This document shows, piece after piece, positions 13,101 through 21,963 of a stretch of 64,000 bases of DNA (the stretch's first letter is position 1; every line of letters begins with the position of its first letter). Under the pieces are notes generated by a model. That model had not been told where the DNA came from, did no database searches, and saw only the letters and a program-made list of their open reading frames with translations. This DNA comes from Amyelois transitella (taxonomy: Eukaryota > Arthropoda > Insecta > Lepidoptera > Pyralidae), in the NCBI RefSeq assembly GCF_032362555.1, contig NC_083533.1, forward strand, positions 3,415,001 through 3,479,000, written 5' to 3'. A program made the translations under genes and the position numbers.

Positions 13101-16100
13101 TGAATGAGGTAATCGACGCGTGAATAAAAATTAGAATGAATGTGTGAAGGAAAATCGGTTAATTAATTGAACGAGTAAATGAAAGAGCTGCTTTATTCAA
13201 TATAGGTAATCCTATGATCCTATGTCATACGGTATCTCCGTAGTGGACAGACGCTACATATCTCTGGAGGGCTCCGTGCAACAGTTAGCTCAGTACATGT
13301 TCGATTTTACTAAGTAAGTCTACTTTGTTCGATGATCTGTTGAATGAACGAGTGAATGAAGTTCGATTTTGCTAAGTGTGGATCTTAAATTTGACGGTTG
13401 ATTCCGCGAACGAAAGAGCGAAGCATTGAGTGAATGAGTAGGTTGATAAATTAGTAATATTTTGAGTACAAATTGAGTGAATGAAATAATAGAATTAAGG
13501 CATTAAGTGTGAATGAGGTAATCGTCGCGTGAATAAAAATTAGAATGAATGTGTGAAGGAAAATCGGTTAATTCATTGAAATAATAAACAAAAGAACTGC
13601 TTCATGCAATATAGGTGATCCGATGTCGTACGTACGGATTTATGAATGCGTGAATCACTTTGTATATGTAAAAATAAGGGAATGAATGAGTGAACTAACG
13701 TGTGGATTATGAATTGAGTGAAGTAAAAGTGTGATTATAATAAATGCAGATAGCACAAAGGAGAGATTGAATGAAACTAAACATAAGTTATTTTAACGAA
13801 GTTTTTAAACATGTACCTATGTGTGTGAATGACTGTTTAAGTGAACGAATGTACCTTTGTTGTACTTTACGCATTTTGTATTTCTATTTATATTTCATGA
13901 TAATAAAATTTATTGGAATTGAACAGCGAACGAATCATTTCATTCACTCATGAATATATTTTTTTAAATTGCCAGATTGACGCGAAGGCAGCGTATCATA
14001 CAAAGGAATAGAACTGAGCGATTGTCAGATCTCATGGACTGGAGGAACTTAGGAATTGTAAGTATACATAAGTACATATAGTTACGTCTATATCCCTCAC
14101 GGGTTGGATAGAGAAAACAGTCTTGACAAGGCTGAAAGGCCACGTTCAGCTTTATTGCTTTATGATGGAATTGAGATAAAAAAAAATGTGACAGGGTGAT
14201 ATATATACATATATATAGCCCATCGCCTACAAGAAGTATCCCAAATTTATTAGCCATTCCCTTAGTCGCCTTTTATGACATTCGTGGGAGAGAGTGGAGT
14301 GGTCGTATTATTTTTTTATATTGGTGCCAGGAACCACACGTCTCAAAAAGTATGTGTATGTGAAATAAATGACCGTATTTTTTTTGGTTTAGTATTACCG
14401 CCAAGCGCGTGCGCAGGCCCTCAAAATAGTCTACCCAGACTATGTAGATCTTCAAGATGTGGAGCTAGGCAAGAGGTTCAACTACCCCAGACCTATATCG
14501 GAACCACCAAGCCCTACGCACTCAAGTAAGTTAACATACATCACGTCTTTATCCCTTACGGCGTAGACAGAGCCAATAATCTCGACAAGACTGGAAGGTC
14601 TCGTTCAGTTTAATGATAGGATTGAGATTCAAATAGTGACAAGACCTGTTACTATTATCGCTTACAAGAAGGATACCATGTCTTTTAGACATTTACTTTA
14701 GTCGCTTTTTACAAAATCCATGGAGTGGTTCTATTCTAAACGTGCCGGGTCCACGTTCAGCTGTATGGCTTAATGATAGGATTGAGATTCAAATAGCATT
14801 CAAAAAAGCTAATTGGTAGCTAGCCCATTGTCCAAAAAAGAAGAACTCTGTCTGTACGTATGCGCTAATGTCGGAAAGTTGCGTGGACGGATTTTGTTCC
14901 TGTTTGAAATGTTAAAAAATCATGTTTTTTCTAAGGAAGTTTTTTATCTATAAGTGCTGCCTGTGAAAATTGATTAAGATACAAATAGTTGCTGTTTATA
15001 CGTAGATAGATTTATGTCCATTTTCACCAACGATTCTTATGTTTTAAGTGTCATCTAAGGCCTAAGACCTACCTTAAACCGGATTTACATTACGAAATTA
15101 GTTGCATGTCATTTGTTTTACAAAAAAAATATGCGCATAGCATGAAACTACTCCAGTTTCTCAAAAGTGATGCATTATAAAACTGTATGTCTACACGTGA
15201 AATTACTGGTCAAATTAATTTTATCAAACTAATTTCAAGCCACTAATTTCGTAATATAAATCCGTGTTAAGGAAAAAAAATAGTTTTACGCTACTGCTTA
15301 AGCGTAGTTTAACAATTTACTTTATTCTTTTAAAATTGCCCTTAAACTCTGTTTTAAAAATTATTATAATATTGAAACATTAAGCTTTTTAAAATACGTC
15401 ATAACTAGGGAGTCCCGTAAGCAGGAAACACCTAGCGTGTTGTAAATTAAATATCAGATTTTTACGAGGCCCCTAACTTAAGTAATACTTAGTAGTATTA
15501 CTTAATTAATACTTAGTAGTATTACGAAAGTTAGTAGTGAGTTAGGGAGTCGTTGGTGTAAACGGGCATTAATATAATATATGATACAGTACGCCTCCCG
15601 AATCGTCTCACAATCTCTTTAACAAAAGACGACAAAATGACCAAAGACGAGGAGATTCAAACCGATATGGTCACGAGAAAGAACCAAATAAACATACAAA
15701 AATCACTGGAACTACTCCAAATAAGCGATATACAGAGTGAAGATAATATAGAAGTGTCGTTCGAGAAGATTTTCGAAGAAGACAACTATAGGACGCCGAG
15801 TGAATTTCTAGAAGCGGACGTGAGCGGCCAGATTGATGAAATGATCGCCAAATTGAGCGGGAACGAATAATTTGTGAGGTTCAAGTCATAGATTGTTATG
15901 TCATACGATACTCGAAGACCATATATTGTAGAATTATTGTGACTAATTACTGAAGTAAAAGTAATTTTAAAGAAAGCGAACATTTAAATATTTAAATATA
16001 AATATATACGGGACAAATTACATAGATTGAGTTAGCCTCGAAGTAAGTTCGAGACTTGTGTAACGAGATACTAACTCAACGATAGTATATTTTATAATAA

Positions 16101-18428
16101 ATACTTATATAGATAAACATCCATGACTCAGGCCAATCAGAAAAAGTTCTTTCCTCATCATGCCCGGCATTCGAACTCGGGACCTCCGGTGTCACAGACA
16201 AACGTATTACCGCTGTGCCACAGAGGCCGTCAAAGGCGTTAAAGGCGCTAGAGACGGTTTAACAAGCCTGGTTTTAAATGATTTGAGGATTAAGATACAA
16301 AATTGCGTAAACAATAAATTCGATAAAAATAGCGCATAAACAATGTAACTTAATAGCATCTACTAGCTGTGCCCGCGACTTCGTCTGCGTGGATTAGTTA
16401 TTTTGGCCTTCATTGAAGCCCTCAAGGATGAATAATTTTCCCCGTTTTTTTTCACATTTTCCATTATTTCTATGATGGATAGCCTAAAGCCTTCCTCAAT
16501 AAATGATCTATTAAACACAAAAATCAATTTAACAATTCGAACCAGTAGTTCCTGAGATTAGCGCGTTCAAACAAACAAACTCTTCAGCTTTATAATATCA
16601 GTATTGATTTTTGAAGGAAGTCATGACCATATCTTGACCACCTGTTGACTAGGTGTGGTCATTGAAGTTGTACTGTTCGAGTATCGTATGATTCCAATGA
16701 GCTATGACCTTTATTAAGTTTGCTGTAGTTTAGGTTTTATTTTTTATTAGAATTAATTACTTGCACCGTTAATACATATAAGTAGTTAAATTTTACACGT
16801 ATTACATGTAAGTTAGTTAAGATTTTGGGAGGTTTTTGGTGGCAAGTAACGTAATTGAATTTTCGAGTGATTAATTCACAGTATTGTGTTTTATTATGAG
16901 GTATGTGTCGCAATAATTAAGTTCACTGTAGTTATAATCGATATACTATCTATACACACATATAATTACACTGAAAAAATGTCGGAATACAAATACGTCT
17001 ATTCAAAAATTGCTCTTAATGTATAACAATAAGGTGTACAATCCTTAAATATAAAACTATGCTCGTTTAAATTTAAGGATTGTGTGCCTTATTTTTAACA
17101 CATTAGAGTCTATTTTTGAATGGTATATATCTTTAGAAAGAAGAAAATGCTGCAGTGCAGTTTGTCACCGCTTCTTCTTCACCGACGCTTCGGAAGCGGC
17201 AGTAAACTTAGTTCTAAGTAATTTATTTGACGTCAACCAATGTTGTGATACCAAAAGATACGACAATTATTAAGTACCTAAGTAAATCATACAAAACAGT
17301 CAGAGATGGTACAAAGGCGGACTCATCGCTAATGCAATCTCTTCCAGTCAACCTTTGGGTGGAAGGAAACCAAACAGGAGATTGGCATTAGTTCCATCGC
17401 GTCGCCACTAGATGGCGCTGATCAAATCACATACAAATTCGGGTTTACTTGCTCGACGCATTTGATCGAGTGAAACTGGCACTAACAGAAGTACATAGTT
17501 ATAATTGTAGACGTACATACTTATACATAGAGTATAAATACACTCGCGTTGATAATATTGTAAATTACCAAGGTCAAAAGCAACCGAAACCGCCGAGCTT
17601 GCATGAAGAGAGTTATGAATGTGGATGAAGCGAAGGAAGTGTGCAGAGATCGTGGCAAGTGGAAAGAGGTAGTCTCTGCCTACCCCTCCGGGAAAGAGGC
17701 GTGATTTTATGTATGTATGTATGTATTACCAAGGTTTGTTCACGTTTCTATTTCGCCTTTGATTATTTATGTATTTTTTGGCGGTTTCAGCTATGCGGCG
17801 TGTCGATGACGTAATCATGTATATACATACATATTGTCTCGTCTATTTTCCTTGCGGGGTAGACAGAGCCTACTGTCTTGAAAAGACCGATATGCCACGT
17901 TCAGCTGTATGGCTTAATGATAGTTGCTAGCCTGTCGTCTAAAAGAAGCCCAACTTAATGAGGCTATCCTATAATTATGTATTTGAAGCCTAATAACCCA
18001 AAAATTGTACATTTAGACACATATTCTGATGTGTATCACAAAAAATTGTATCAAGAAAATCTTTAATTGGCTTAACCATCTATTTTATATTTTAAATCTT
18101 AAATTATTAAACGCTGTACGTTATATTTTCAATTATCTTTTAATTTTTAGCGATTGTTGAAGTCTCTTTTAAATTTTTTTTTATAAATTAAGTATTTAAT
18201 TACAAGATTGTCTGTCAGATGAGCGGAGCTTTCTTTGTATGCTGTTTGACACTGTTTAGTCACAAGTCGCGATGTATGAGAATTGGATTTAGAGGTGAAA
18301 TTAAAACCATATATTTTTTTTACATCCCAGGAGGCACTACCCCTGCCGCTTCTGTCCACGGTTCCGACAATGAGGAGGACGAGGTCGATGAAGAAAAAGA
18401 ATTAGCCGAACTCAGAATCGCTGATTAG
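1144..18428 (+). CDS. GlyS: Glycogen synthase, 5' end outside window
   Basis: UDP-glucose:glycogen glucosyltransferase (GT3 family), which extends glycogen chains in the cytosol. Exons: 1144-1221, 1598-1704, 2866-3057, 4262-4356, 5104-5206, 5687-5795, 6532-6685, 7341-7461, 8655-8821, 9073-9187, 9778-9855, 10706-10880, 11610-11739, 13976-14057, 14393-14525, 18331-18428. All have GT-AG ends and matching phases. They give 644 residues after a split first codon, so roughly 40 N-terminal residues (and the N-terminal phosphorylation sites) are missing. Visible landmarks: [11 protein letters not shown] near the UDP-glucose site; [12 protein letters not shown] with the conserved Arg and Lys; the GT3 catalytic pair E-x7-E in [10 protein letters not shown] (exon 10706-10880); the arginine cluster [16 protein letters not shown] (13976-14057) that binds glucose-6-phosphate in animal enzymes; and a C-terminal Ser/Thr-Pro and acidic tail (PPSPTHS, then [11 protein letters not shown]) like the insect GSK3/CK2-type regulatory tail. 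Introns are full of retroposons. Identification is very secure. Confidence 0.97.
1328..1560. mobile_element. Head-to-tail pieces of TATG-tail SINE
   Basis: A plus-oriented 5' part (1328-1423) runs directly into a minus-oriented 3' part (1430-1560). The whole short intron 1222-1597 is essentially these two pieces. Confidence 0.7.
1780..2600 (+). mobile_element. TATG-tail SINE copies and an unclassified repeat
   Basis: A 5' fragment at 1783-1833 is followed by an unclassified dispersed repeat (about 1838-1975, motifs cgccattacgatgcttcac and actccgtccgcc, also at 44950-45480). A full plus copy lies at 2053-2315 ending (tatg)n, and a diverged copy at 2395-2585. Confidence 0.75.
3205..3405. repeat. 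42-bp minisatellite, about five copies
   Basis: The unit gtgggaaagag, acaactgatgtcagaataag, atagaaaaaga recurs at a 42-base step (unit starts near 3210, 3252, 3294, 3336, 3378) inside the GlyS intron after exon 2866-3057. It is purine-rich on the + strand. Confidence 0.85.
3508..3738. mobile_element. Lepidopteran LINE 3' fragment (family D)
   Basis: Runs from tataaaattctcgt to aacgtttgccgggacatctag. A related copy at 54845-55060 shares the cttgac(t/c)gattctcatgaaat block, and a partial one lies at 50850-50950. Confidence 0.65.
3741..4010 (-). mobile_element. Full TATG-tail SINE
   Basis: Begins with the inverted tail (catacatacatacata), has the complete body, and ends gtgccgggaaccacacggcac, the 5' hairpin of the element. 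Confidence 0.85.
4030..4228 (-). mobile_element. RTE-type LINE 3' fragment (family C)
   Basis: Starts ctagaggccgcccgcgacttc and ends tataatagtagtaggat, the common 3' tail of lepidopteran LINE copies. Sister copies lie at 6288-6492 and, inverted, 7867-8095. Confidence 0.75.
4722..4962 (-). mobile_element. tRNA-derived SINE
   Basis: The reverse strand starts ggcctctgtggcgcagcggt (A-box region), has the B box gggttcgaatcccgg, then a body (ctctgattgg, aagtctcgaacttacttcgag) and a 3' end aatttgtcccgtatatattt. About 240 bases. A minus TATG-tail SINE abuts it from 4962. Confidence 0.9.
5450..5660 (-). mobile_element. TATG-tail SINE, 5' truncated
   Basis: Tail and hairpin end (atcccttgcggggcagac) at the left, body with ggttgcaagcccatcgc. 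It ends just before the GlyS acceptor at 5685-5686. Confidence 0.75.
6288..6492 (-). mobile_element. RTE-type LINE 3' fragment (family C)
   Basis: Same element as 4030-4228 (ctagaggccgcccgc to attagtaggatt), ending 40 bases before the GlyS acceptor at 6530-6531. Confidence 0.75.
6605..7200 (+). repeat. Four-copy array of a GlyS exon 3' end plus donor (unit 153-156 bp)
   Basis: The last ~75 bases of exon 6532-6685, its donor (gtaagtgcaat) and ~75 bases of intron recur three more times, with donors at about 6839, 6992 and 7148 (steps 153, 153, 156). Copies 2 and 3 keep the reading frame ([20 protein letters not shown]). Copy 4 has a TAA. Copies 2 and 4 are preceded by tttcag, but the 76-nt segment 6763-6838 would shift the frame if included. 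I read these as decayed tandem duplications, not working exons. Confidence 0.9.
7480..8095 (+). mobile_element. Two LINE 3' fragments in one GlyS intron
   Basis: 7480-7775 carries the form ending gaagtcgcgggcacagctagt. 7867-8095 carries the form ending gaagtcgcgggcggcctctagt. The second is opposite in orientation to the copies at 4030 and 6288. Confidence 0.7.
8215..8650. mobile_element. SINE and LINE tails before GlyS exon 8655
   Basis: Decayed plus TATG-tail SINE pieces lie at 8225-8345 and 8370-8490, with a minus LINE C-terminal fragment at 8487-8605. A final (tatg)n run ends five bases before the acceptor ttgcag at 8649-8654. Confidence 0.65.
9204..9326 (+). mobile_element. LINE 3' end
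   Basis: Encodes (R)[20 protein letters not shown] and AYPSGREA, then TGA, followed at once by ttttatgtatgtatg. Confidence 0.8.
9893..10350 (+). mobile_element. tRNA-derived SINE split by a nested insertion
   Basis: The 5' tRNA part (ggcctctgtggcgcagcggt) is at 9893-9951. The rest resumes at 10157 with attcgaatcccggcc and runs to the tail ttgtcccgtatat. The interrupting element (9952-10156) sits inside the B box and is flanked by a 5-base duplication attcg (9947-9951 and 10157-10161). Confidence 0.85.
9952..10156. mobile_element. Short dispersed element (family G) inside a SINE
   Basis: About 205 bases with marks ctgcagtgtagtttgttccgc, acacatgcgcttt, gacatcaataagtgatacc. Relatives: 2590-2680, 17140-17285, 31640-31815, 33478-33655, 49630-49757, 51855-51990. 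The flanking 5-base repeat marks it as a transposed unit. I see no ORF. Confidence 0.7.
10374..10622 (-). mobile_element. Full TATG-tail SINE
   Basis: catacatatggtcac at the left, body, and gtgccgggaaccacacggcac at the right end, 80 bases before GlyS exon 10706. Confidence 0.85.
10846..11115 (+). repeat. Three-copy array of a GlyS exon 3' end plus donor (unit 100-109 bp)
   Basis: The end of exon 10706-10880 (from gtaatgggaata to ttatcag), its donor gtaatgtgatctag and the next ~60 bases recur with ends at 10980 and 11089. In each copy the exon piece is fused to the hairpin end of a minus-oriented TATG-tail SINE (cgtctatatccc directly before gtaatggg). The unit therefore includes a SINE tail, and one breakpoint lies in the SINE hairpin. 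The intact SINE follows at 11124-11383. Confidence 0.9.
11124..11383 (-). mobile_element. Full TATG-tail SINE
   Basis: Tail at 11124, hairpin end with a changed loop (tccctttgctaggtag), and 5' hairpin gtgccgggatccacacggcac. It is the source of the SINE pieces in the exon array just upstream. Confidence 0.85.
11644..13620 (+). repeat. Five-copy array of a GlyS exon 3' end plus intron (unit 335-427 bp)
   Basis: The last ~97 bases of exon 11610-11739, the donor, and a long intron stretch rich in gtgaatga/gagtgaatg motifs are repeated. Donors fall at 11740, 12130, 12557, 12892 and 13314. All four extra exon pieces lack stop codons. Three carry a tac-to-tcc change (GIYVVD to GISVVD), while the remaining differences are mostly silent. 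Each copy is preceded by a tatag|gtaat acceptor-like site, but reading in frame through it meets TAA, so inclusion would truncate the enzyme. The last intron-only copy fades near 13640. Confidence 0.9.
14060..14345 (-). mobile_element. TATG-tail SINE starting in the donor region of exon 13976-14057
   Basis: The tail (tacataagtacatata) begins within five bases of the donor gtaagt. A near-complete body follows. The matching situation occurs after exon 14393-14525, where a decayed copy starts at about 14534. Confidence 0.75.
15590..15873 (+). CDS. GlyS: Candidate alternative last exon of GlyS
   Basis: An open frame runs from an AG at 15588-15589 to a TAA at 15871-15873. If exon 14393-14525 (exit phase 1) splices here, the frame joins exactly and the protein ends PPSPTHS-IRLPNRLT followed by about 90 acidic residues ([11 protein letters not shown], then [19 protein letters not shown]) instead of the [11 protein letters not shown] tail. 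The C-terminal control region would be exchanged. An AATAAA lies at 16313-16318. Weak points: the acceptor has a poor pyrimidine tract, and there is an in-frame ATG at 15637, so a separate small gene or a chance ORF is possible. The 78 codons after that ATG look protein-like (mixed, acidic, no simple repeat) and carry no repeat signature. Confidence 0.5.
15992..16232 (-). mobile_element. tRNA-derived SINE
   Basis: Minus copy from tatatacgggacaaattac to gccacagaggccgtc. The B box is partly decayed (ggcattcgaactcggg). Confidence 0.88.
16365..16612. mobile_element. LINE 3' fragment
   Basis: Starts ctagctgtgcccgcgacttcg and ends cagctttataatatcagtat. Similar copies are at 18470-18640 and 31245-31530, and 7480-7775 is inverted. 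Confidence 0.7.
17001..17121. repeat. Long imperfect foldback
   Basis: The left arm (attcaaaaattg to aatccttaaat) pairs with the right arm (atttaaggatt to tatttttgaat) over roughly 45-50 bases, with about 20 bases between. Inner stem caatccttaaat/atttaaggattg is perfect. It could be a small MITE or transcribed hairpin inside the GlyS 3' intron. Confidence 0.7.
17580..17726 (+). mobile_element. LINE 3' end
   Basis: Encodes [24 protein letters not shown] C-terminus, then YPSGKEA and TGA. The 23-base hairpin region lies at 17678-17700, followed by ttttatgtatgtatg. Confidence 0.82.
17820..17990 (-). mobile_element. TATG-tail SINE, partial
   Basis: Left tail catacatattgtctcgtct and hairpin end. 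The body is shortened near ggcttaatgatagttgctagc. Confidence 0.7.
18331..18428 (+). CDS. GlyS: Canonical last exon of GlyS (acidic regulatory tail)
   Basis: The acceptor is tacatcccag at 18321-18330. The exon enters in phase 1 and encodes [18 protein letters not shown], more acidic residues, then ELRIAD and TAG. The SVHGSD-acidic motif is the one I recall at the end of fly glycogen synthase, which is why I take this as the main C-terminus although it is 3.8 kb from the previous exon. The 3' UTR runs into a LINE fragment at about 18470. The first good AATAAA is at 19398-19403. Confidence 0.88.
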
Positions 18429-21400
18429 TATAGTTGGAAGTTTAGTAAATGCCAAGTTTACGCGAGACTAGCTGTGCCCGCGACTTCGTCCGCGTGAAAT
18501 AGTTATTTCGGGCATCATTGAAGCCCTCAAGGATGAATAATTTTCCCCGTTTTTTTTTTCGCATTTTTCATTATTTCTTCGCTCTTAATAGTTGCAGCGT
18601 GATATTATATACCGATATTATATTATATAGCGAGAAAGGCTTATAATATTAGAATAGATTAGTAGCGATAGTAGTCTATTGGTAATTTTTTTTTTGTATG
18701 TTCGTCTGTTTTTTTATTATGCCTTGTTTATGCGAGGTTAGTAAGTAATGTGTCAATGATTGGAAAATTAATATGTTTAGTTTAGACGCGACCGAATTAG
18801 CAGCTATATCATCATTTGTATAATTGTAACGGCAGCTGGTTAGCTTAAGGCTTTCATCAAAAATTGTTGATGGTCGTGTGACGCAAAAAGGCACAGGTTG
18901 GAATCCTACCCCGGCCATGTACCAATGACTATTTTTAAAGTTACGTACATTAGTTTGAATACTAACCGCAACTGGATGTGTGCCCATTATCGATCCAATA
19001 TGGGTTAGGTTCCCCTGCAAAGGTTGCGGAGGTCAGATGGGATTAGCTTCGTGTGAAAACCTGACTCACCCAATCCAGGATCCAAGGTCAAAGGCATACT
19101 CCGGGCTCCTCTCCAGAGTGGTGAGGATGCAACCAGGACTAAAGCCAGTAGGAAGAAGAAAATGCATAAAAAGAGTGATAAGTGTGGAGGAAGTCAGAAA
19201 TAACTGTTAAAAAGCTTTAAGCTCGCATAAATTTGGCATTATTAATAAGTAATATCTCAATTCACTCTCACAAAGTCTCTGCGATTCTTATTATTTTTTA
19301 CAATAATGTCAAATAGTAATATTGAGCCTGTTTAGGTATTTGTTTTTGGTTATAGTTTAGTCGCCTTCACTGCCTTATTATTATGTTAGTAAAGATAAAT
19401 AAATAAAAATGAGTTCCTTATAGTTTTTTCCTGTTTTACTATTATGATTTTATTTTGCGTGATTTGTACTGATAAAAAATATTTTATAAAATACGTGAAT
19501 TACAATACAATACAATATTATTTTACAACACGAATCACAATACAACATATTAATACATACTTAAGTACATACTACATAATTATAATATGGAATTATATTC
19601 CTTATAAATTTTTTTATTATGTAATTGCGAAATTATATATGTATGTTGTTTAGCTATATAGTTTAAGTTTAAATATTTTACGAATTTATGTAAAAAGTAC
19701 ACTTGCCACGAAACGAATTTTATTTTTCTAGTACATTTTTATATTGCGCATGTTTATTTCAAAAATATAATTTAAATATATTATACATTTTATATGTCTG
19801 TTAAAGTAAGTTTAAAAAATATGGTTTGAATCTTATAACGAGATAAAACGAGTGTTATTAGAATATATTTTTCATATACATAACTATAAGATTTCTAAGA
19901 GATTGTTATTTACAGTTAAATAATAAAATTATATTAAATGGGAAGGGAAATATTTCTTGTTACATATATTAAAATTGAAACTTATATAAACCATAGCGCT
20001 TTGAAAAAGATCAGCTCTTATAAAACTTTCCTTTTTCGTATAATAATAACTTTCTTTCAAATTCAAATCTTTATTGAATGTAACTTTATGAATTTATAAA
20101 AAGAAAACAAATACTTATAATACTTATACGAAATAATAAATTTAAGTATAGTTTTGTAGCCGTAGTTATTTTTTATGTATTAGATATATCTACCTGTCTT
20201 CAATAGAATAGAATTCTATTTATAGTTGTTTTCGTGTTTTATTTATTAACTACATGAAGATACTCCAGTATCAAACTTAAAAAAGAAGAACATTTTATAA
20301 TATATGGATATAATTTTATCAGTGTTCTATTTTATCAGTTTCTTAATGAAACTTAATAGTTTTTAGAAAAAAATACTCTTGTTTTAATAAGCGTTGGTGT
20401 GATCAGGTTACCTATCGGAATTTTAATTTGACTATCATTAAATTTTATTCTAATTTATTTATGGGCCCATTTTTTCCTATTCCATAATTTTAAGTCAAAA
20501 TAATTTCAATAATTGAGAATTTAAGTAGAAGTTTGTGTAAATTAATACCTTGTAAATGGGCTGTTTGAGAAATGATTTATATTTAAATTAGCAATTTATT
20601 TAAGAAATAGATAGGTACCTATAAGAAAATTTATTTAAAAAAACTTCAATAAATAAGCATTTAATTTTCTTTAATATTGATTGCAGTATCTTAAATATAG
20701 AAAAGTAAATGCTTATTTTTAAAACAAAACTATGTATATATATATATATATGCATATATATGTACTTTGATGAGGATACCAGTGTTTTAGAAAATATAAG
20801 ACAAATCACCCAGATTTATCTAAGGCCATTTTGCCATTTTTCTTCGGTGGAAATAAAATATAAACGTATTATTTTATTATAGTGACTAAATATATGCCAT
20901 GTAATTTCAAGTCGTTCAAAATTCAACAAAACGATCATTTAGACTTGATATTAAAGTGAAAAGCGCGAAATAGGTTGATCTAAAATGTTGATGTTGACAG
21001 CTGTCAAAACGGATTTATTATTCGACGAATTTAAATAGTAAGCAAACCATTATTTATATAATATATTTTTAGGATTAATTTATCACGCTTTTTCATATTT
21101 GGAGTTTAAAATGATGTGCCATAATATTGTTATTGGTCACGAAATAAATTGTTATGTAAGTCTGTTTTCTTTTTAAATTATTATTCCCTTGAATTTCCCC
21201 CTAGTAGCCTAAGGATATCGAATTAAAGCAATTTGCAGATTCGTCTAGTGCTTACGTTGACATGGCATATGTGTTATGATATATATCTCTCTTTCTATTA
21301 GTAGACAGTAGATAATACATATGCTTAATTAAGTTTCGTGAATAGACCCCTGGGAAGGTCGCATGGAACGCGTTTTTATTGCGCGATTAACTATCGCTGT

Positions 21401-21963
21401 TTTCGTATGTGTGTAGTATGATAGCAAAGAAGAAAACCAGCTGCTTTCCCTGCACAGATATTGAACTATAATGCATTATAAATAATAAGACACAAAAATG
21501 TCATTTGGACTTCTTTTGTCTTTGAATAGGTTCAAATTATGAAAAGGAAAGATTATAAACATTGTTATAATTTAATATTAATAATTATATTAATGGCACT
21601 CTATACAATACAATTATCACGGGCATATCAAATTAAAATGCAATGCTAGTTAAAACCTTTTCTTATAGTTACCCTTTAAATTATTTTAAGCGATACGAGT
21701 ATATGAAGAATTTCTTGATTATTTTTTTCTTTTAAATCATTAGTAATTCTTTTTTGAAGCAAACCGAATCGTTTTAAGTTTCTAGCAAATCTGTATTTTT
21801 AACAATAAAAAGTTTTCAAAAATAAAAAAATAAAAAATATTTAAGACAAGCTCTCTCACCATATAAAACTGAATGTAAAAGCATTTAATAAAAAGTTATC
21901 TGTCTTACAATAAGAATTCTTTACTTACACATATTTCATAACTAAATACAGTAGGTATTTTTT
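18429..21963. other. Intergenic AT-rich DNA between GlyS and gene A
   Basis: Contains a LINE fragment (18470-18640), a family E repeat (19005-19165, aaaggttgcggaggtcag to gaggatgcaaccaggac), a (TA)n run at 20730-20750, and a short palindrome-related motif at 21355-21405. AATAAA at 19398-19403 may end GlyS transcripts. I see no convincing gene. The short ORFs are AT-rich chance frames. Confidence 0.7.
21884..21889 (-). terminator. Probable poly(A) signal of gene A
   Basis: tttaat on the + strand gives ATTAAA on the gene strand, about 75 bases after the stop codon at 21964-21966. I found no AATAAA between them. Confidence 0.4.
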
